Below, piece by piece: positions 33,178 through 40,076 of a stretch of DNA of 44,397 nt. Numbering within the stretch: the stretch's first letter is position 1; each line of letters starts with the position of its first letter. A model generated the notes under the pieces. That model made no database searches. It had not been told where the DNA came from and saw only the letters and a list, made by a program, of their open reading frames with translations. This DNA comes from Flavobacteriales bacterium (lineage in GTDB: Bacteria; Bacteroidota; Bacteroidia; Flavobacteriales_D; UBA2798), in NCBI GenBank assembly GCA_019694795.1, contig JAIBBF010000025.1, forward strand, positions 1-44,397. Direction: 5' to 3'. The translations under genes and the position numbers were made by a program.

Positions 33178-33972
33178 CTATTTTTTGTGAAAGCTCTCTA
33201 CCGAGTTATCGTAACACAAGTAATATTCATCGTTGTTTAACGACACTACGTCGATTTCTTTACCGAAACCTTTAATTCTGGCCTGACCAAATTTGTCGTA
33301 AATCTCGTAGGCAGTTTCTTTTGAAAAAATTATTTTATTTTTTCCACTTTCAAAATTCCAGCTTGGTTTTTCAACTTCACTAACAACAGTCACCGACTGC
33401 GATTGTTCAGTTTTACCTAATGTTCCTTTTTGCGTAACGCGAATTTTATTCTCGCCCGAAATAAGTCCAACTTTAAATGAGTAATTATTCAATTCAGAGG
33501 TTCCTTCACCTTGAACTTCACCAACTTTCACCCATTTATTCCATTTGTAAACTTCAATGTTAAATGGTAATGAACCGGATTCATCTTTAGTGCTCCACTT
33601 CAACAATCCTTCTTGTGTTACTTCAATGTTTTGAATTTCGAAGGTGGCTTGTGGTTTAAGTACAGTAGGATTTAACACCTTAGGCGCACAACCGTCGCGA
33701 TACATAATTTGCACCGTAACAGGAGCTCCTTGTACTAATTTCAATTGCGATAAATCAATTTCAAAAGCGGTGGAGTTCACCTCATCTGTGGTGACTTCCC
33801 CATTAACACGAACTTCATACGCACAAAACCCTACACCCGAAGAAGAAACGGAATTGGAAACGTAGAGGTTCTTGTTTTGATACTGACCTTCGAGTGTAAG
33901 AATGTGTTCGCCTGCCATTGCAGCGTTAAAACACATCAGACCCAGCGCCGATAAACAAAGTGATTTGAACAT
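33178..33972 (-). CDS. Secreted protein with a short C-terminal sorting-domain-like tail
   Basis: 264 aa. Signal peptide MFKSLCLSALGLMCFNAAMA, then a beta-rich region of about 190 residues with two cysteines (VGFCAYEV, RDGCAPK). The last ~60 residues read KIIFSKETAYEIYDKFGQAR, an IKGFG turn, IDVVSLNNDEYYLCYDN and a terminal ESFHKK. This strand-turn-strand pattern with a terminal basic motif resembles T9SS C-terminal sorting domains, so export to the cell surface is plausible. Function is unknown. It has the best promoter in the window upstream (33992-34024) and a terminator downstream, so it is an independent unit. Confidence 0.8.
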   Translation of the reverse strand: MFKSLCLSALGLMCFNAAMAGEHILTLEGQYQNKNLYVSNSVSSSGVGFCAYEVRVNGEVTTDEVNSTAFEIDLSQLKLVQGAPVTVQIMYRDGCAPKVLNPTVLKPQATFEIQNIEVTQEGLLKWSTKDESGSLPFNIEVYKWNKWVKVGEVQGEGTSELNNYSFKVGLISGENKIRVTQKGTLGKTEQSQSVTVVSEVEKPSWNFESGKNKIIFSKETAYEIYDKFGQARIKGFGKEIDVVSLNNDEYYLCYDNSVESFHKK

Positions 33973-33991
33973 ACTTATTCTCTTTCTGCGG

Positions 33992-34024
33992 CAAATTTAG
34001 TTGATAAATCACCATTTAACCAAA
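33992..34024 (-). promoter_or_regulatory. Bacteroidota-type promoter for 33178-33972
   Basis: On the minus strand TTTG (34024-34021), a 21-base spacer and TAAATTTG (33999-33992) form a full match to the -33/-7 pattern, 20 bases before the ATG. The rest of the gap up to 34210 is AT-rich and I see no other signal in it. Confidence 0.6.
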
Positions 34025-34210
34025 AAAATCGCAATGAAATATTTAATAATAACGACGAATCATCATTTATTATCGATGAATTTTCAAATTTGACTAAATC
34101 GGTTAAATTGCAATAAATGATTGATTATTAACTGTTTAAATTTATGAATTTCCCTAAAGAGCTCAGGAATAGGCTTTTTTTAGTGGAAAAGAAAAAAGGT
34201 TATTAACAAT

Positions 34211-34816
34211 TTAGAGGCCGAAATCCTGCTGCAGTCGCAGGCGATGTAAATCGGATTGGAGATTGAGATCGGGGAAAAAGCGGCGAAAATAGGCTTCATA
34301 GTGATGATCATTTTCTTCCAAATCTTCCATTGCGAGCTCCATTCCTGAATAAAAACCGGTTCTGCGCGACATCCGTTCGAGTATTGAACTGATTCCTTCA
34401 CGCGTGACATAAGAGCCCAGCCAATCCTGACGAATCATGTAGGGTATAAACAAACGCGATTTTTCGGGCAGCGAATCAAAATGAAGATCAAGAATGGAAT
34501 ATGTTTCATCGGCGAATTCACGGAGACTAAGAGCCGGGTGATGTTCTTCCCACAAGCGCGCAAGATAATGATCGAAATACACATCAGAAACTACACCGGC
34601 GTATTTACCGAAGCGTGGTCGCAGCAAGATTTTAATTTCATCCACCACCGGGTGATGGTCGGTATAATCATCTATGAAGCGATGAAGTTGAATGCCTACC
34701 TGAATCTTTTCGGGATAATTTTTCCAGGCCGATCCTTTTACTGAATCAGCAATAAGGTTTCCGATCCGAATTTGCGGATCATCGCCAGATAAAAATGCAT
34801 GTGCCAGAAAATTCAT
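34211..34816 (-). CDS. acpH: Acyl carrier protein phosphodiesterase (AcpH/DUF479)
   Basis: 201 aa. AcpH removes the 4'-phosphopantetheine arm from holo-ACP. The family start MNFLAHAFLSGDDPQIRIGN is unmistakable, followed by IQLHRFIDDYTDHHP with the metal-binding His/Asp cluster and VVSDVYFDHYLARLW with a second Asp/His pair. This is an HD-like all-helical fold and the length is normal. It is a single gene, divergent from the histidine kinase with an 87-base gap. Confidence 0.9.
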   Translation of the reverse strand: MNFLAHAFLSGDDPQIRIGNLIADSVKGSAWKNYPEKIQVGIQLHRFIDDYTDHHPVVDEIKILLRPRFGKYAGVVSDVYFDHYLARLWEEHHPALSLREFADETYSILDLHFDSLPEKSRLFIPYMIRQDWLGSYVTREGISSILERMSRRTGFYSGMELAMEDLEENDHHYEAYFRRFFPDLNLQSDLHRLRLQQDFGL

Positions 34817-34903
34817 TCCTTTTATAAACGAAAATGTCCACTGGTCCTAAAGCAATAACCCTTAAGTGAATTACACGTACCTTTAACAAAAATAAGCAAA
34901 GAT

Positions 34904-35950
34904 TTGCGTCGAAAGCAATTAGCATATTGGGTCGCTCAATTTTCCGGATGGGGATTGTATCTCTTCATCAGCGGATTTAGTTCTTATTTGAATAATGAAT
35001 TGAGTCGTCCCGTTTTAATTGGTTTTACTGCCATTTTTCTCAGCGGTATTTTGTTGTCGCACCTCTACAGAAATTTTATTGTTCGTATTGGCTGGTTAAA
35101 ATTCACGCCTATTAAAGCATTAATTCCTGTCGCCTTTTCTGCGGCACTGCTTTCGCTGGTGATGGGTTTGCTGCAATTAACCTATTCTTCATTTATCATT
35201 GGCAGAACAGGTGTTTTTTCATCGCTGGATCCTTCCAATGCCTTTCTGATTTGGCTCAACTGGTGGGTGATTTTTATGGTGTGGTCGGTCATTTATTTTG
35301 CCTTCCATTTTTTTGAAAAATCGCGCGACGAAGAAATTAAAAATCTGCGCCTGGAAGCAATGCGTACAGAGGTGGAATTAAATAATCTGAAAGCACAGCT
35401 CAATCCGCATTTCATGTTCAATGCCATGAACTCCATTCGTGCCTTGGTGGATGAAGATCCCATCATTGCCAAAGAGAGTATCACCAAACTTTCCAATATT
35501 CTTCGTAACACGCTTTTGATGGGACGAAAAAAGTTTGTGACGGTAGAGGAGGAATTGCAGCTGATTGAAGATTATTTAAAACTGGAAAGTATCCGTTATG
35601 AGGAACGATTGAAAGTTGAATTGGTCATCGATTCTTCCTGCTCCGCATTTCTCATTCCACCTTTAATGGTGCAAACACTGGTGGAAAATTCAATTAAACA
35701 CGGGATTTCCAAATTACCGGGTGGTGGACTATTGCGGTTGGAAATTCGTCGTAATCAGGATATGCTCGAAATAGTGGTGGAGAACACCGGTAAACTTGCC
35801 AATGGCGTGAGTGGATCAACCGGAATCGGTATTGAAAATACCAAACAACGATTGCAATTATTGTACGAGGGAAAATCCCATTTTTCACTTCGTGAATTGC
35901 AGGATAAAGTTGTAGCAGAAATTAAATTACCTGTCAGAAATAATTTGTAA
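34904..35950 (+). CDS. LytS/YehU-type sensor histidine kinase (His_kinase family), TTG start
   Basis: 348 aa. No in-frame ATG lies near the beginning. The TTG at 34904 gives (M)RRKQLAYWVAQFSGWGLYL, the usual opening of this family, so TTG is the likely start. Four membrane segments lie at about 10-30, 38-60, 70-92 and 108-130. After a short coiled coil comes the phospho-acceptor box LKAQLNPHFMFNAMNSIRAL with H169, then IPPLMVQTLVENSIKHGISK (N box) and a GIGIENTKQRL glycine loop for ATP. The response-regulator gene follows after 18 bases. The ligand is unknown. Such pairs often have targets elsewhere in the genome. Confidence 0.92.
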   Translation: MRRKQLAYWVAQFSGWGLYLFISGFSSYLNNELSRPVLIGFTAIFLSGILLSHLYRNFIVRIGWLKFTPIKALIPVAFSAALLSLVMGLLQLTYSSFIIGRTGVFSSLDPSNAFLIWLNWWVIFMVWSVIYFAFHFFEKSRDEEIKNLRLEAMRTEVELNNLKAQLNPHFMFNAMNSIRALVDEDPIIAKESITKLSNILRNTLLMGRKKFVTVEEELQLIEDYLKLESIRYEERLKVELVIDSSCSAFLIPPLMVQTLVENSIKHGISKLPGGGLLRLEIRRNQDMLEIVVENTGKLANGVSGSTGIGIENTKQRLQLLYEGKSHFSLRELQDKVVAEIKLPVRNNL

Positions 35951-35968
35951 CGCTAAAACCGTTGAAAG

Positions 35969-36697
35969 ATGAAAGCTATTATTATTGATGATGAACGCCT
36001 CGCTCGTAAAGAGTTGAGATCTTTATTGAATAAATTTCACGAAATAGAAATTGTGGATGAATGTGCCAATGCTGATGAAGCGCTGGTGAGTATCGATAAT
36101 CATCATCCTGATTTATTGTTTCTCGATATTCAAATGCCGGGTATGAATGGATTTGAAATGCTGAATCAACTCGACCGTGTACCCAAAGTAATTTTCGTAA
36201 CGGCTTACGACGATTATGCCATTCGTGCTTTCGAAGTGAATGCACTGGATTATTTATTAAAGCCCGTTAACCCCGAACGTTTGGAGGAAGCGATTAATAA
36301 AGTATCACGACAAAAATCTTCGTTTGTAGCAGCGCCTGTAGATGAAGAACCGCTAAAGAAATTGTCGGAAAATGATCAGATTTTTCTGAAGGACGGAGAA
36401 AAATGTTGGTTCACTTCACTGAAGGATGTACGCATGTTTGAATCGGAAGGAAATTATGTGCGTGTCTATTTTAACGAGTATAAACCACTTGTATTAAAAA
36501 GTCTGAATAGTTTGGAGGACCGTCTGGATCCGAAAGTGTTTTTCAGGGCCAATCGTAAATTTATCATCAACCTGAAATGGGTTACGGGAATTGAAAATTG
36601 GTTCAATGGCGGATTGCAAGTCCAATTGCGGGGTGGCGAAAAAATCGAGATTTCCCGTCGCCAGGCAGCCCGTTTTCGCGATCTAATGAGTTTATAA
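35969..36697 (+). CDS. LytTR-family response regulator
   Basis: 242 aa. The receiver domain (MKAIIIDDERLARKELRSLL) has acidic D7/D8, the phospho-acceptor D53 in LLFLDIQMPGMNGFEML, the conserved Thr in VTAYDDYAIRAFEVNALDYL and Lys in LLKPV. The C-terminal LytTR DNA-binding domain covers about 135-240: FLKDGEKCWFTSLKDVRMFE, then ESEGNYVRVYF, SLNSLEDRLDP and FFRANRKFIINL. It is the cognate partner of the kinase immediately upstream, forming a two-gene unit. A hairpin follows at 36714-36749. Confidence 0.95.
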   Translation: MKAIIIDDERLARKELRSLLNKFHEIEIVDECANADEALVSIDNHHPDLLFLDIQMPGMNGFEMLNQLDRVPKVIFVTAYDDYAIRAFEVNALDYLLKPVNPERLEEAINKVSRQKSSFVAAPVDEEPLKKLSENDQIFLKDGEKCWFTSLKDVRMFESEGNYVRVYFNEYKPLVLKSLNSLEDRLDPKVFFRANRKFIINLKWVTGIENWFNGGLQVQLRGGEKIEISRRQAARFRDLMSL

Positions 36698-36713
36698 GTG
36701 ACTTCTGGTCGAA

Positions 36714-36749
36714 AATGCAGCTTGGTTTGGTCTGCCGAAACCCTGCATT
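36714..36749. other. Two-part hairpin between the response regulator and the SiaC-like gene
   Basis: An outer stem AATGCAG / CTGCATT (7 bp) and an inner stem GGTTT / AAACC (5 bp) are separated by a 3-base bulge on one side, with a 9-base loop. No T-run follows, so it is not a standard intrinsic terminator. It could be a processing site, attenuator or protein-binding structure. Confidence 0.45.
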
Positions 36750-36811
36750 AGTAGAAAATTCAAAAGCACCGATTTGATTTTCCGTAAATTAGAGGTGTAA
36801 TCATATTTGCT

Positions 36812-37216
36812 ATGGATTTATTACAAATTGAGGCTACCGAGAAAACTCCCTTTGTGAAGTTTGACCCCAAGACCGGGGAATTTGAAATGAGTGGAAAAGC
36901 AATTCCTCAAGATGCTGAAGCATTTTTTAGTCCAATCCTTGAGTGGATGGACGAATACGTAAGCACTGTAGATCGTGCAACCCATGTTCGCATTGATCTC
37001 GAATACTTCAATATTTCATCCTCGAAGCGCATTCTGTTTTTATTGTACAAACTCAATGAGATTGTAGATAAAAGCATGCCCGTTTCCGTTTCGTGGTATT
37101 ATGCCGATTCCGACGATGATATGAAGGAGGTTGGTCAAGATTTTGCATTCATGGTACGCGTTCCGTTTAAGTTCGTGTCCTATGCTCGCAATGCGCGCCT
37201 GATGGCTACGGCTTGA
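36812..37216 (+). CDS. SiaC-family (DUF1987) regulatory phosphoprotein-like protein
   Basis: 134 aa. The DUF1987/SiaC layout is clear: an N-terminal hairpin TPFVKFDPKTGEFEMSGKAI, PQDAEAFFSPILEWMDEYV, the core strand and helix IDLEYFNISSSKRILFLLYKL, and WYYADSDDDMKEVGQDF. In Pseudomonas SiaC is phosphorylated by the kinase SiaB and dephosphorylated by the PP2C SiaA, and the unphosphorylated form binds the diguanylate cyclase SiaD. The family motif is usually N-T-S-S; here residues 67-72 read N-I-S-S-S-K, so the Thr position is Ile68. Adjacent serines could substitute. No SiaB or SiaD gene is adjacent, but a SiaA-like phosphatase is at 12136-14124. A hairpin terminator follows. Confidence 0.85.
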   Translation: MDLLQIEATEKTPFVKFDPKTGEFEMSGKAIPQDAEAFFSPILEWMDEYVSTVDRATHVRIDLEYFNISSSKRILFLLYKLNEIVDKSMPVSVSWYYADSDDDMKEVGQDFAFMVRVPFKFVSYARNARLMATA

Positions 37217-37238
37217 TAACGTTTTGGTTGGTTAGGTT

Positions 37239-37272
37239 ATAAAACAGCGGCTCCATGCCGCTGTTTTTTTTT
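37239..37272 (+). terminator. Intrinsic terminator after the SiaC-like gene
   Basis: An 11-bp stem AAAACAGCGGC / GCCGCTGTTTT with a 5-base loop runs into a T9 tract, 24 bases after the stop. Confidence 0.92.
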
Positions 37273-37285
37273 AGATTGCAGTGGT

Positions 37286-37891
37286 ATGGACATCTGGAAA
37301 CATCATCTTAGTGCCAATAAATGGAAATGGACAATTGGCATCCTGCTGTTTATTTTTTCGCTGCTATTATTTAACCGGGTTTTGATTGTTGTTTCGGGTC
37401 AGCCGGGTATTCCATTTAACGATCCACTTTTTCCCTTTTTCAAAGCAATAGATGTTTCGGTCATCATTTTTTCATTCACCTACGGATCGCTGTTGTTGTA
37501 CATGATTTTTAACCGGTCAAATCCTGATCAATACCTGCGGTTTATTTATCTCTACGCTGCCATTGTTTTATTGCGAAGTGCAACAGTTTTCCTTTTACCA
37601 CTCGCTGAACCACCGGGCAACATTCATTTGGTAGATCCGGTTTTAAATTCAGTTTTTTACCCGGGGGGATATTCCTCGCGCGATTTGTTTTTTTCCGGCC
37701 ACGCAGCAAGTATTTTTTTGATGTTTTTTTTAGCAAAGGAAAAGAGACAGCGACCCCTTTTTTTAGGAATGGCTATAGCTGTTTCCGTTTTGGTTGTGGC
37801 ACAAAAAGTCCATTATACATTGGATGTTCTGGCAGCTCCGTTTTTTGTTTGGATGATTCTTTATTTCAATCGCCGTTTTAAACTCATTTAA
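37286..37891 (+). CDS. PAP2-like membrane enzyme resembling sphingomyelin synthases
   Basis: 201 aa with about six membrane segments. The two catalytic motifs are RDLFFSGHAAS with H139 and QKVHYTLDVLAAPFF with H176 and D180. FSGH plus HYTxDV is the pattern of the sphingomyelin-synthase branch of the PAP2 superfamily, rather than the SRH-DxxAG pattern of ordinary PAP2 phosphatases. That branch transfers a phospho-headgroup to a lipid acceptor. Many Bacteroidota make sphingolipids, so a ceramide headgroup transferase is a reasonable but unproven idea; a phosphatase role is the alternative. It overlaps the convergent Nudix stop by 8 bases. Confidence 0.8.
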   Translation: MDIWKHHLSANKWKWTIGILLFIFSLLLFNRVLIVVSGQPGIPFNDPLFPFFKAIDVSVIIFSFTYGSLLLYMIFNRSNPDQYLRFIYLYAAIVLLRSATVFLLPLAEPPGNIHLVDPVLNSVFYPGGYSSRDLFFSGHAASIFLMFFLAKEKRQRPLFLGMAIAVSVLVVAQKVHYTLDVLAAPFFVWMILYFNRRFKLI

Positions 37892-38441
37892 TTAATCCAT
37901 CTCTTCGCATCAGTTCAATTTTTAATGCAGCAGCAACGGTTAAGCTGTCGGTAATTTTTCCTTCGAGAACTTCTTTTAAAAAATCATCGAACGGAATTTT
38001 TCGGATTTGAAGTTCTTCCGAATTTTCCGGCATCGGTTTTCCAAAGCTTAATTTTCGGGCTAAGAAAATAACGGCATGTTCGTCGGTGGCCGAATTACTC
38101 AAATCCATTCGAAGAATTTCTGTCCATTCTTCCGCCTTAATTCCCGTTTCCTCTTCCAGCTCACGTTGGGCCGACAAGATTTCGGGTTCCGATTTGGGGC
38201 CGCCTCCTTCGGGTATTTCCCAGCTGTATTTCCTGTGGGGATAACGGTATTGACCAACCAGCCAGGTATTCATGTCCTCATCCAAAACAATAATTCCAAT
38301 GGCAATATTCCGGAACTCCACTACACCATAGATACCTGGATCTCCACCGGGGTGAATCACTTCGTTATGGTGAATCCGAATCCATTTGTTTTCGTAGGCG
38401 AGGCGGGACGATATGGTGGTCCAGGGATTTTTTGTTTCCAT
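37884..38441 (-). CDS. Nudix hydrolase, ADP-ribose pyrophosphatase-like
   Basis: 185 aa. The Nudix box GX5EX7REUXEEXGU is perfect: GGGPKSEPEILSAQRELEEETGI. Upstream are IGIIVLDEDMNTWLVGQYRY and the proline-rich RKYSWEIPEGG typical of ADP-ribose or GDP-mannose pyrophosphatases. The C-terminus ITDSLTVAAALKIEL is the usual ending of the ADPRase group. The reaction would be cleavage of a nucleoside-diphosphate sugar into a nucleoside monophosphate and a sugar phosphate. It is a single gene, divergent from the bTHX gene (67 bases between starts). Confidence 0.93.
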   Translation of the reverse strand: METKNPWTTISSRLAYENKWIRIHHNEVIHPGGDPGIYGVVEFRNIAIGIIVLDEDMNTWLVGQYRYPHRKYSWEIPEGGGPKSEPEILSAQRELEEETGIKAEEWTEILRMDLSNSATDEHAVIFLARKLSFGKPMPENSEELQIRKIPFDDFLKEVLEGKITDSLTVAAALKIELMRRDGLIK

Positions 38442-38508
38442 GGGTTTCTTTTTTTATAAAAGTAATTGGTTATCTTTAAGTCCCCTAACCAATTAAAACA
38501 AAATCGTC

Positions 38509-38661
38509 ATGGGAAAAGGTGATAAAAAATCAACAAAAGGTAAACGTTGGAGAGGTTCATACGGGAATACTCGTCCCTCCAAAGTAAAAAAAGTTACAGC
38601 TGCAGCCTCTGCGCCAAAAGCGAAAAAGGCTCCCGCTAAAAAGGCTAAAAAAGCTGAATAA
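38509..38661 (+). CDS. 30S ribosomal protein bTHX
   Basis: 50 aa: MGKGDKKSTKGKRWRGSYGN, then TRPSKVKK and an Ala/Lys/Pro-rich tail to AE. The first 25 residues match the Thermus 30S protein Thx pattern GKGDxxTxxGKxxxGxYGxxRP, a short peptide that sits in the 16S rRNA of the 30S head. The Ala-Lys tail (KAKKAPAKKAKKAE) is an extension. A TATCTTTA element about 40 bases upstream resembles a -7 box, and a strong terminator follows. It is shorter than common gene-calling limits. Confidence 0.9.
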   Translation: MGKGDKKSTKGKRWRGSYGNTRPSKVKKVTAAASAPKAKKAPAKKAKKAE

Positions 38662-38662
38662 T

Positions 38663-38693
38663 AAAAAATCCCTCTTAAGAGGGATTTTTTTTT
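38663..38693 (+). terminator. Intrinsic terminator after bTHX
   Basis: A perfect palindrome of AAAAAATCCCTCTT and its complement, followed by extra T residues, directly after the bTHX stop. Confidence 0.85.
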
Positions 38694-38712
38694 GAAGAAT
38701 AGCGAGATTTGC

Positions 38713-39267
38713 ATGGCAATGCACAAGGATTTTCATATTGGCGATAAGGTTTCCTTTTTAAATGAAGATGGAAATGGAGAGATAATTTCCTTCCCCACCA
38801 AAGGGAAAGCATTGGTGTTAACGGAGGTTGGACTCGAAATTGAATATCCGGTTAAATACCTCGTGCATTTGTCCGACTTCGAAGAATACGATTTAAGTCA
38901 CACCGAAGAAAACCGCTTTATCAAAGCGAAACTTCAGGATGCCAAACCAAAAAAATCGAAAAAGACGGCACCCAAATTACGGGTGATGGAAACCGATCTT
39001 CATATTTACAACCTGGTCGACGATCACCGCCATTTAAGTAATGGTGATATGTTGCGCATTCAGTTAAATCATTTTAAAAACAAAATGAATGAGGCGCGCA
39101 AAAAGGGGATGGATAAGCTCATTATCATTCATGGAGTAGGCGAGGGCGTACTCCGTTCCGAAATCCGTCACGCTCTCCGCAATTACGAATTCATTGAATT
39201 TCTCGATGCAGATTATTCCAAATATGGATCCGGAGCTACAGAAGTTCGTTTTTTCCGCGAAAAATAA
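38713..39267 (+). CDS. Smr-domain protein (DUF2027-like)
   Basis: 184 aa from ATG 38713; ATG 38719 is also possible. The frame is open back to a TTG at 38692, but that lies in the terminator. Residues about 6-55 form a small beta domain (HIGDKVSFLNEDGNGEIISF, then EYPVKYLVHLSDFEEYD), followed by a lysine-rich linker. A C-terminal Smr domain has the D95-L-H97 motif and the loop IIIHGVGEGVLRSEIRHAL. Smr domains are nucleases or nucleic-acid binders related to the MutS2 tail. The protein is cytosolic, and recombination or mRNA/ribosome-associated functions are known for the family. It is convergent with the DUF4249 gene, 5 bases apart. Confidence 0.88.
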   Translation: MAMHKDFHIGDKVSFLNEDGNGEIISFPTKGKALVLTEVGLEIEYPVKYLVHLSDFEEYDLSHTEENRFIKAKLQDAKPKKSKKTAPKLRVMETDLHIYNLVDDHRHLSNGDMLRIQLNHFKNKMNEARKKGMDKLIIIHGVGEGVLRSEIRHALRNYEFIEFLDADYSKYGSGATEVRFFREK

Positions 39268-39272
39268 TTCCG

Positions 39273-40073
39273 TTAAGGTAGAACAATCTCTTTCCAATTT
39301 CGGCTTACGGCTGCAAAGTATCCTAAAGCACCATTCGAAATATTGCTTGGAGGATTACTCGGTGGAGAATCAAATGGTCCGCCTGTATTTTGTGTTTGCG
39401 TTGCAACAGCGTTCAGGTAAGTGAAATAATCTAAATCCAGACATTGAATTTCTACACGTGCCGTATCTCCGGTTTGGTAATTAAAAGGTACCTGCGCAAT
39501 AATGTAATTACCCTGTACCTGTTCATCGTCGGTAACAAAATATTTAAACGGATCTGTTTGCAGGGTATCGTTTTTATAGAATAGAAAACGATAATAGTCA
39601 ACAGTAGCTCCATTATCCTGCGCGTTTAAAATCACATTATATCCTTCATCGATAAATGCCGATTGTTGATTGTAAATGGTGGTGATGGTATCCAGCATCA
39701 TTTTATTAGCAGGAATGGTGGAATTGGCCGTAAACGATGTCCCGTTATACAATACGAGCAGGGAGTAGGTTCTTCCAAGAACACCCTGACGATTTCCTAT
39801 GGTTTGATATATACCATTGCTCGTGTGGTAGAGTGTATCCACGTTGCCGGTATTGTCACTGATATAAACTTCTGCATTGCTAACGCCGGGATTATTGGCA
39901 TCGAAATACGGAGCCAGTAAGGTTAATTTAACCTGAAAAGGTTCAACATTATCGGTAATCAATGCTTCTACTACCAGTTTAGGTTCGGAAGTTGTTAATT
40001 CGATTTCTACCACCTCGGTGCAGGAGGAAAGCAGAAGTACAAAAGCTGAAAAAAGAAAAGTAATTTTTTTCAT
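39273..40073 (-). CDS. DUF4249 lipoprotein
   Basis: 266 aa. Lipoprotein signal MKKITFLFSAFVLLLSSC with the lipid-acceptor C18. The mature part starts TEVVEIELTTSEPKLVVEALIT, the DUF4249 opening. Beta-sandwich strands follow (VKLTLLAPYFDANNPGVSNA, YISDNTG), as does the FTANSTIPA segment typical of the family. DUF4249 proteins occur as partners of TonB-dependent receptors. Here the ATG is 3 bases beyond the receptor stop, so the two are co-translated. A substrate-capturing surface lipoprotein, loosely like SusD, is an inference. Confidence 0.9.
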   Translation of the reverse strand: MKKITFLFSAFVLLLSSCTEVVEIELTTSEPKLVVEALITDNVEPFQVKLTLLAPYFDANNPGVSNAEVYISDNTGNVDTLYHTSNGIYQTIGNRQGVLGRTYSLLVLYNGTSFTANSTIPANKMMLDTITTIYNQQSAFIDEGYNVILNAQDNGATVDYYRFLFYKNDTLQTDPFKYFVTDDEQVQGNYIIAQVPFNYQTGDTARVEIQCLDLDYFTYLNAVATQTQNTGGPFDSPPSNPPSNISNGALGYFAAVSRNWKEIVLP

Positions 40074-40076
40074 GAC

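Noticed and set aside
38692-38712. TTG start for the Smr protein
   Set aside because: It falls inside the bTHX terminator; ATG 38713 or 38719 is better placed.
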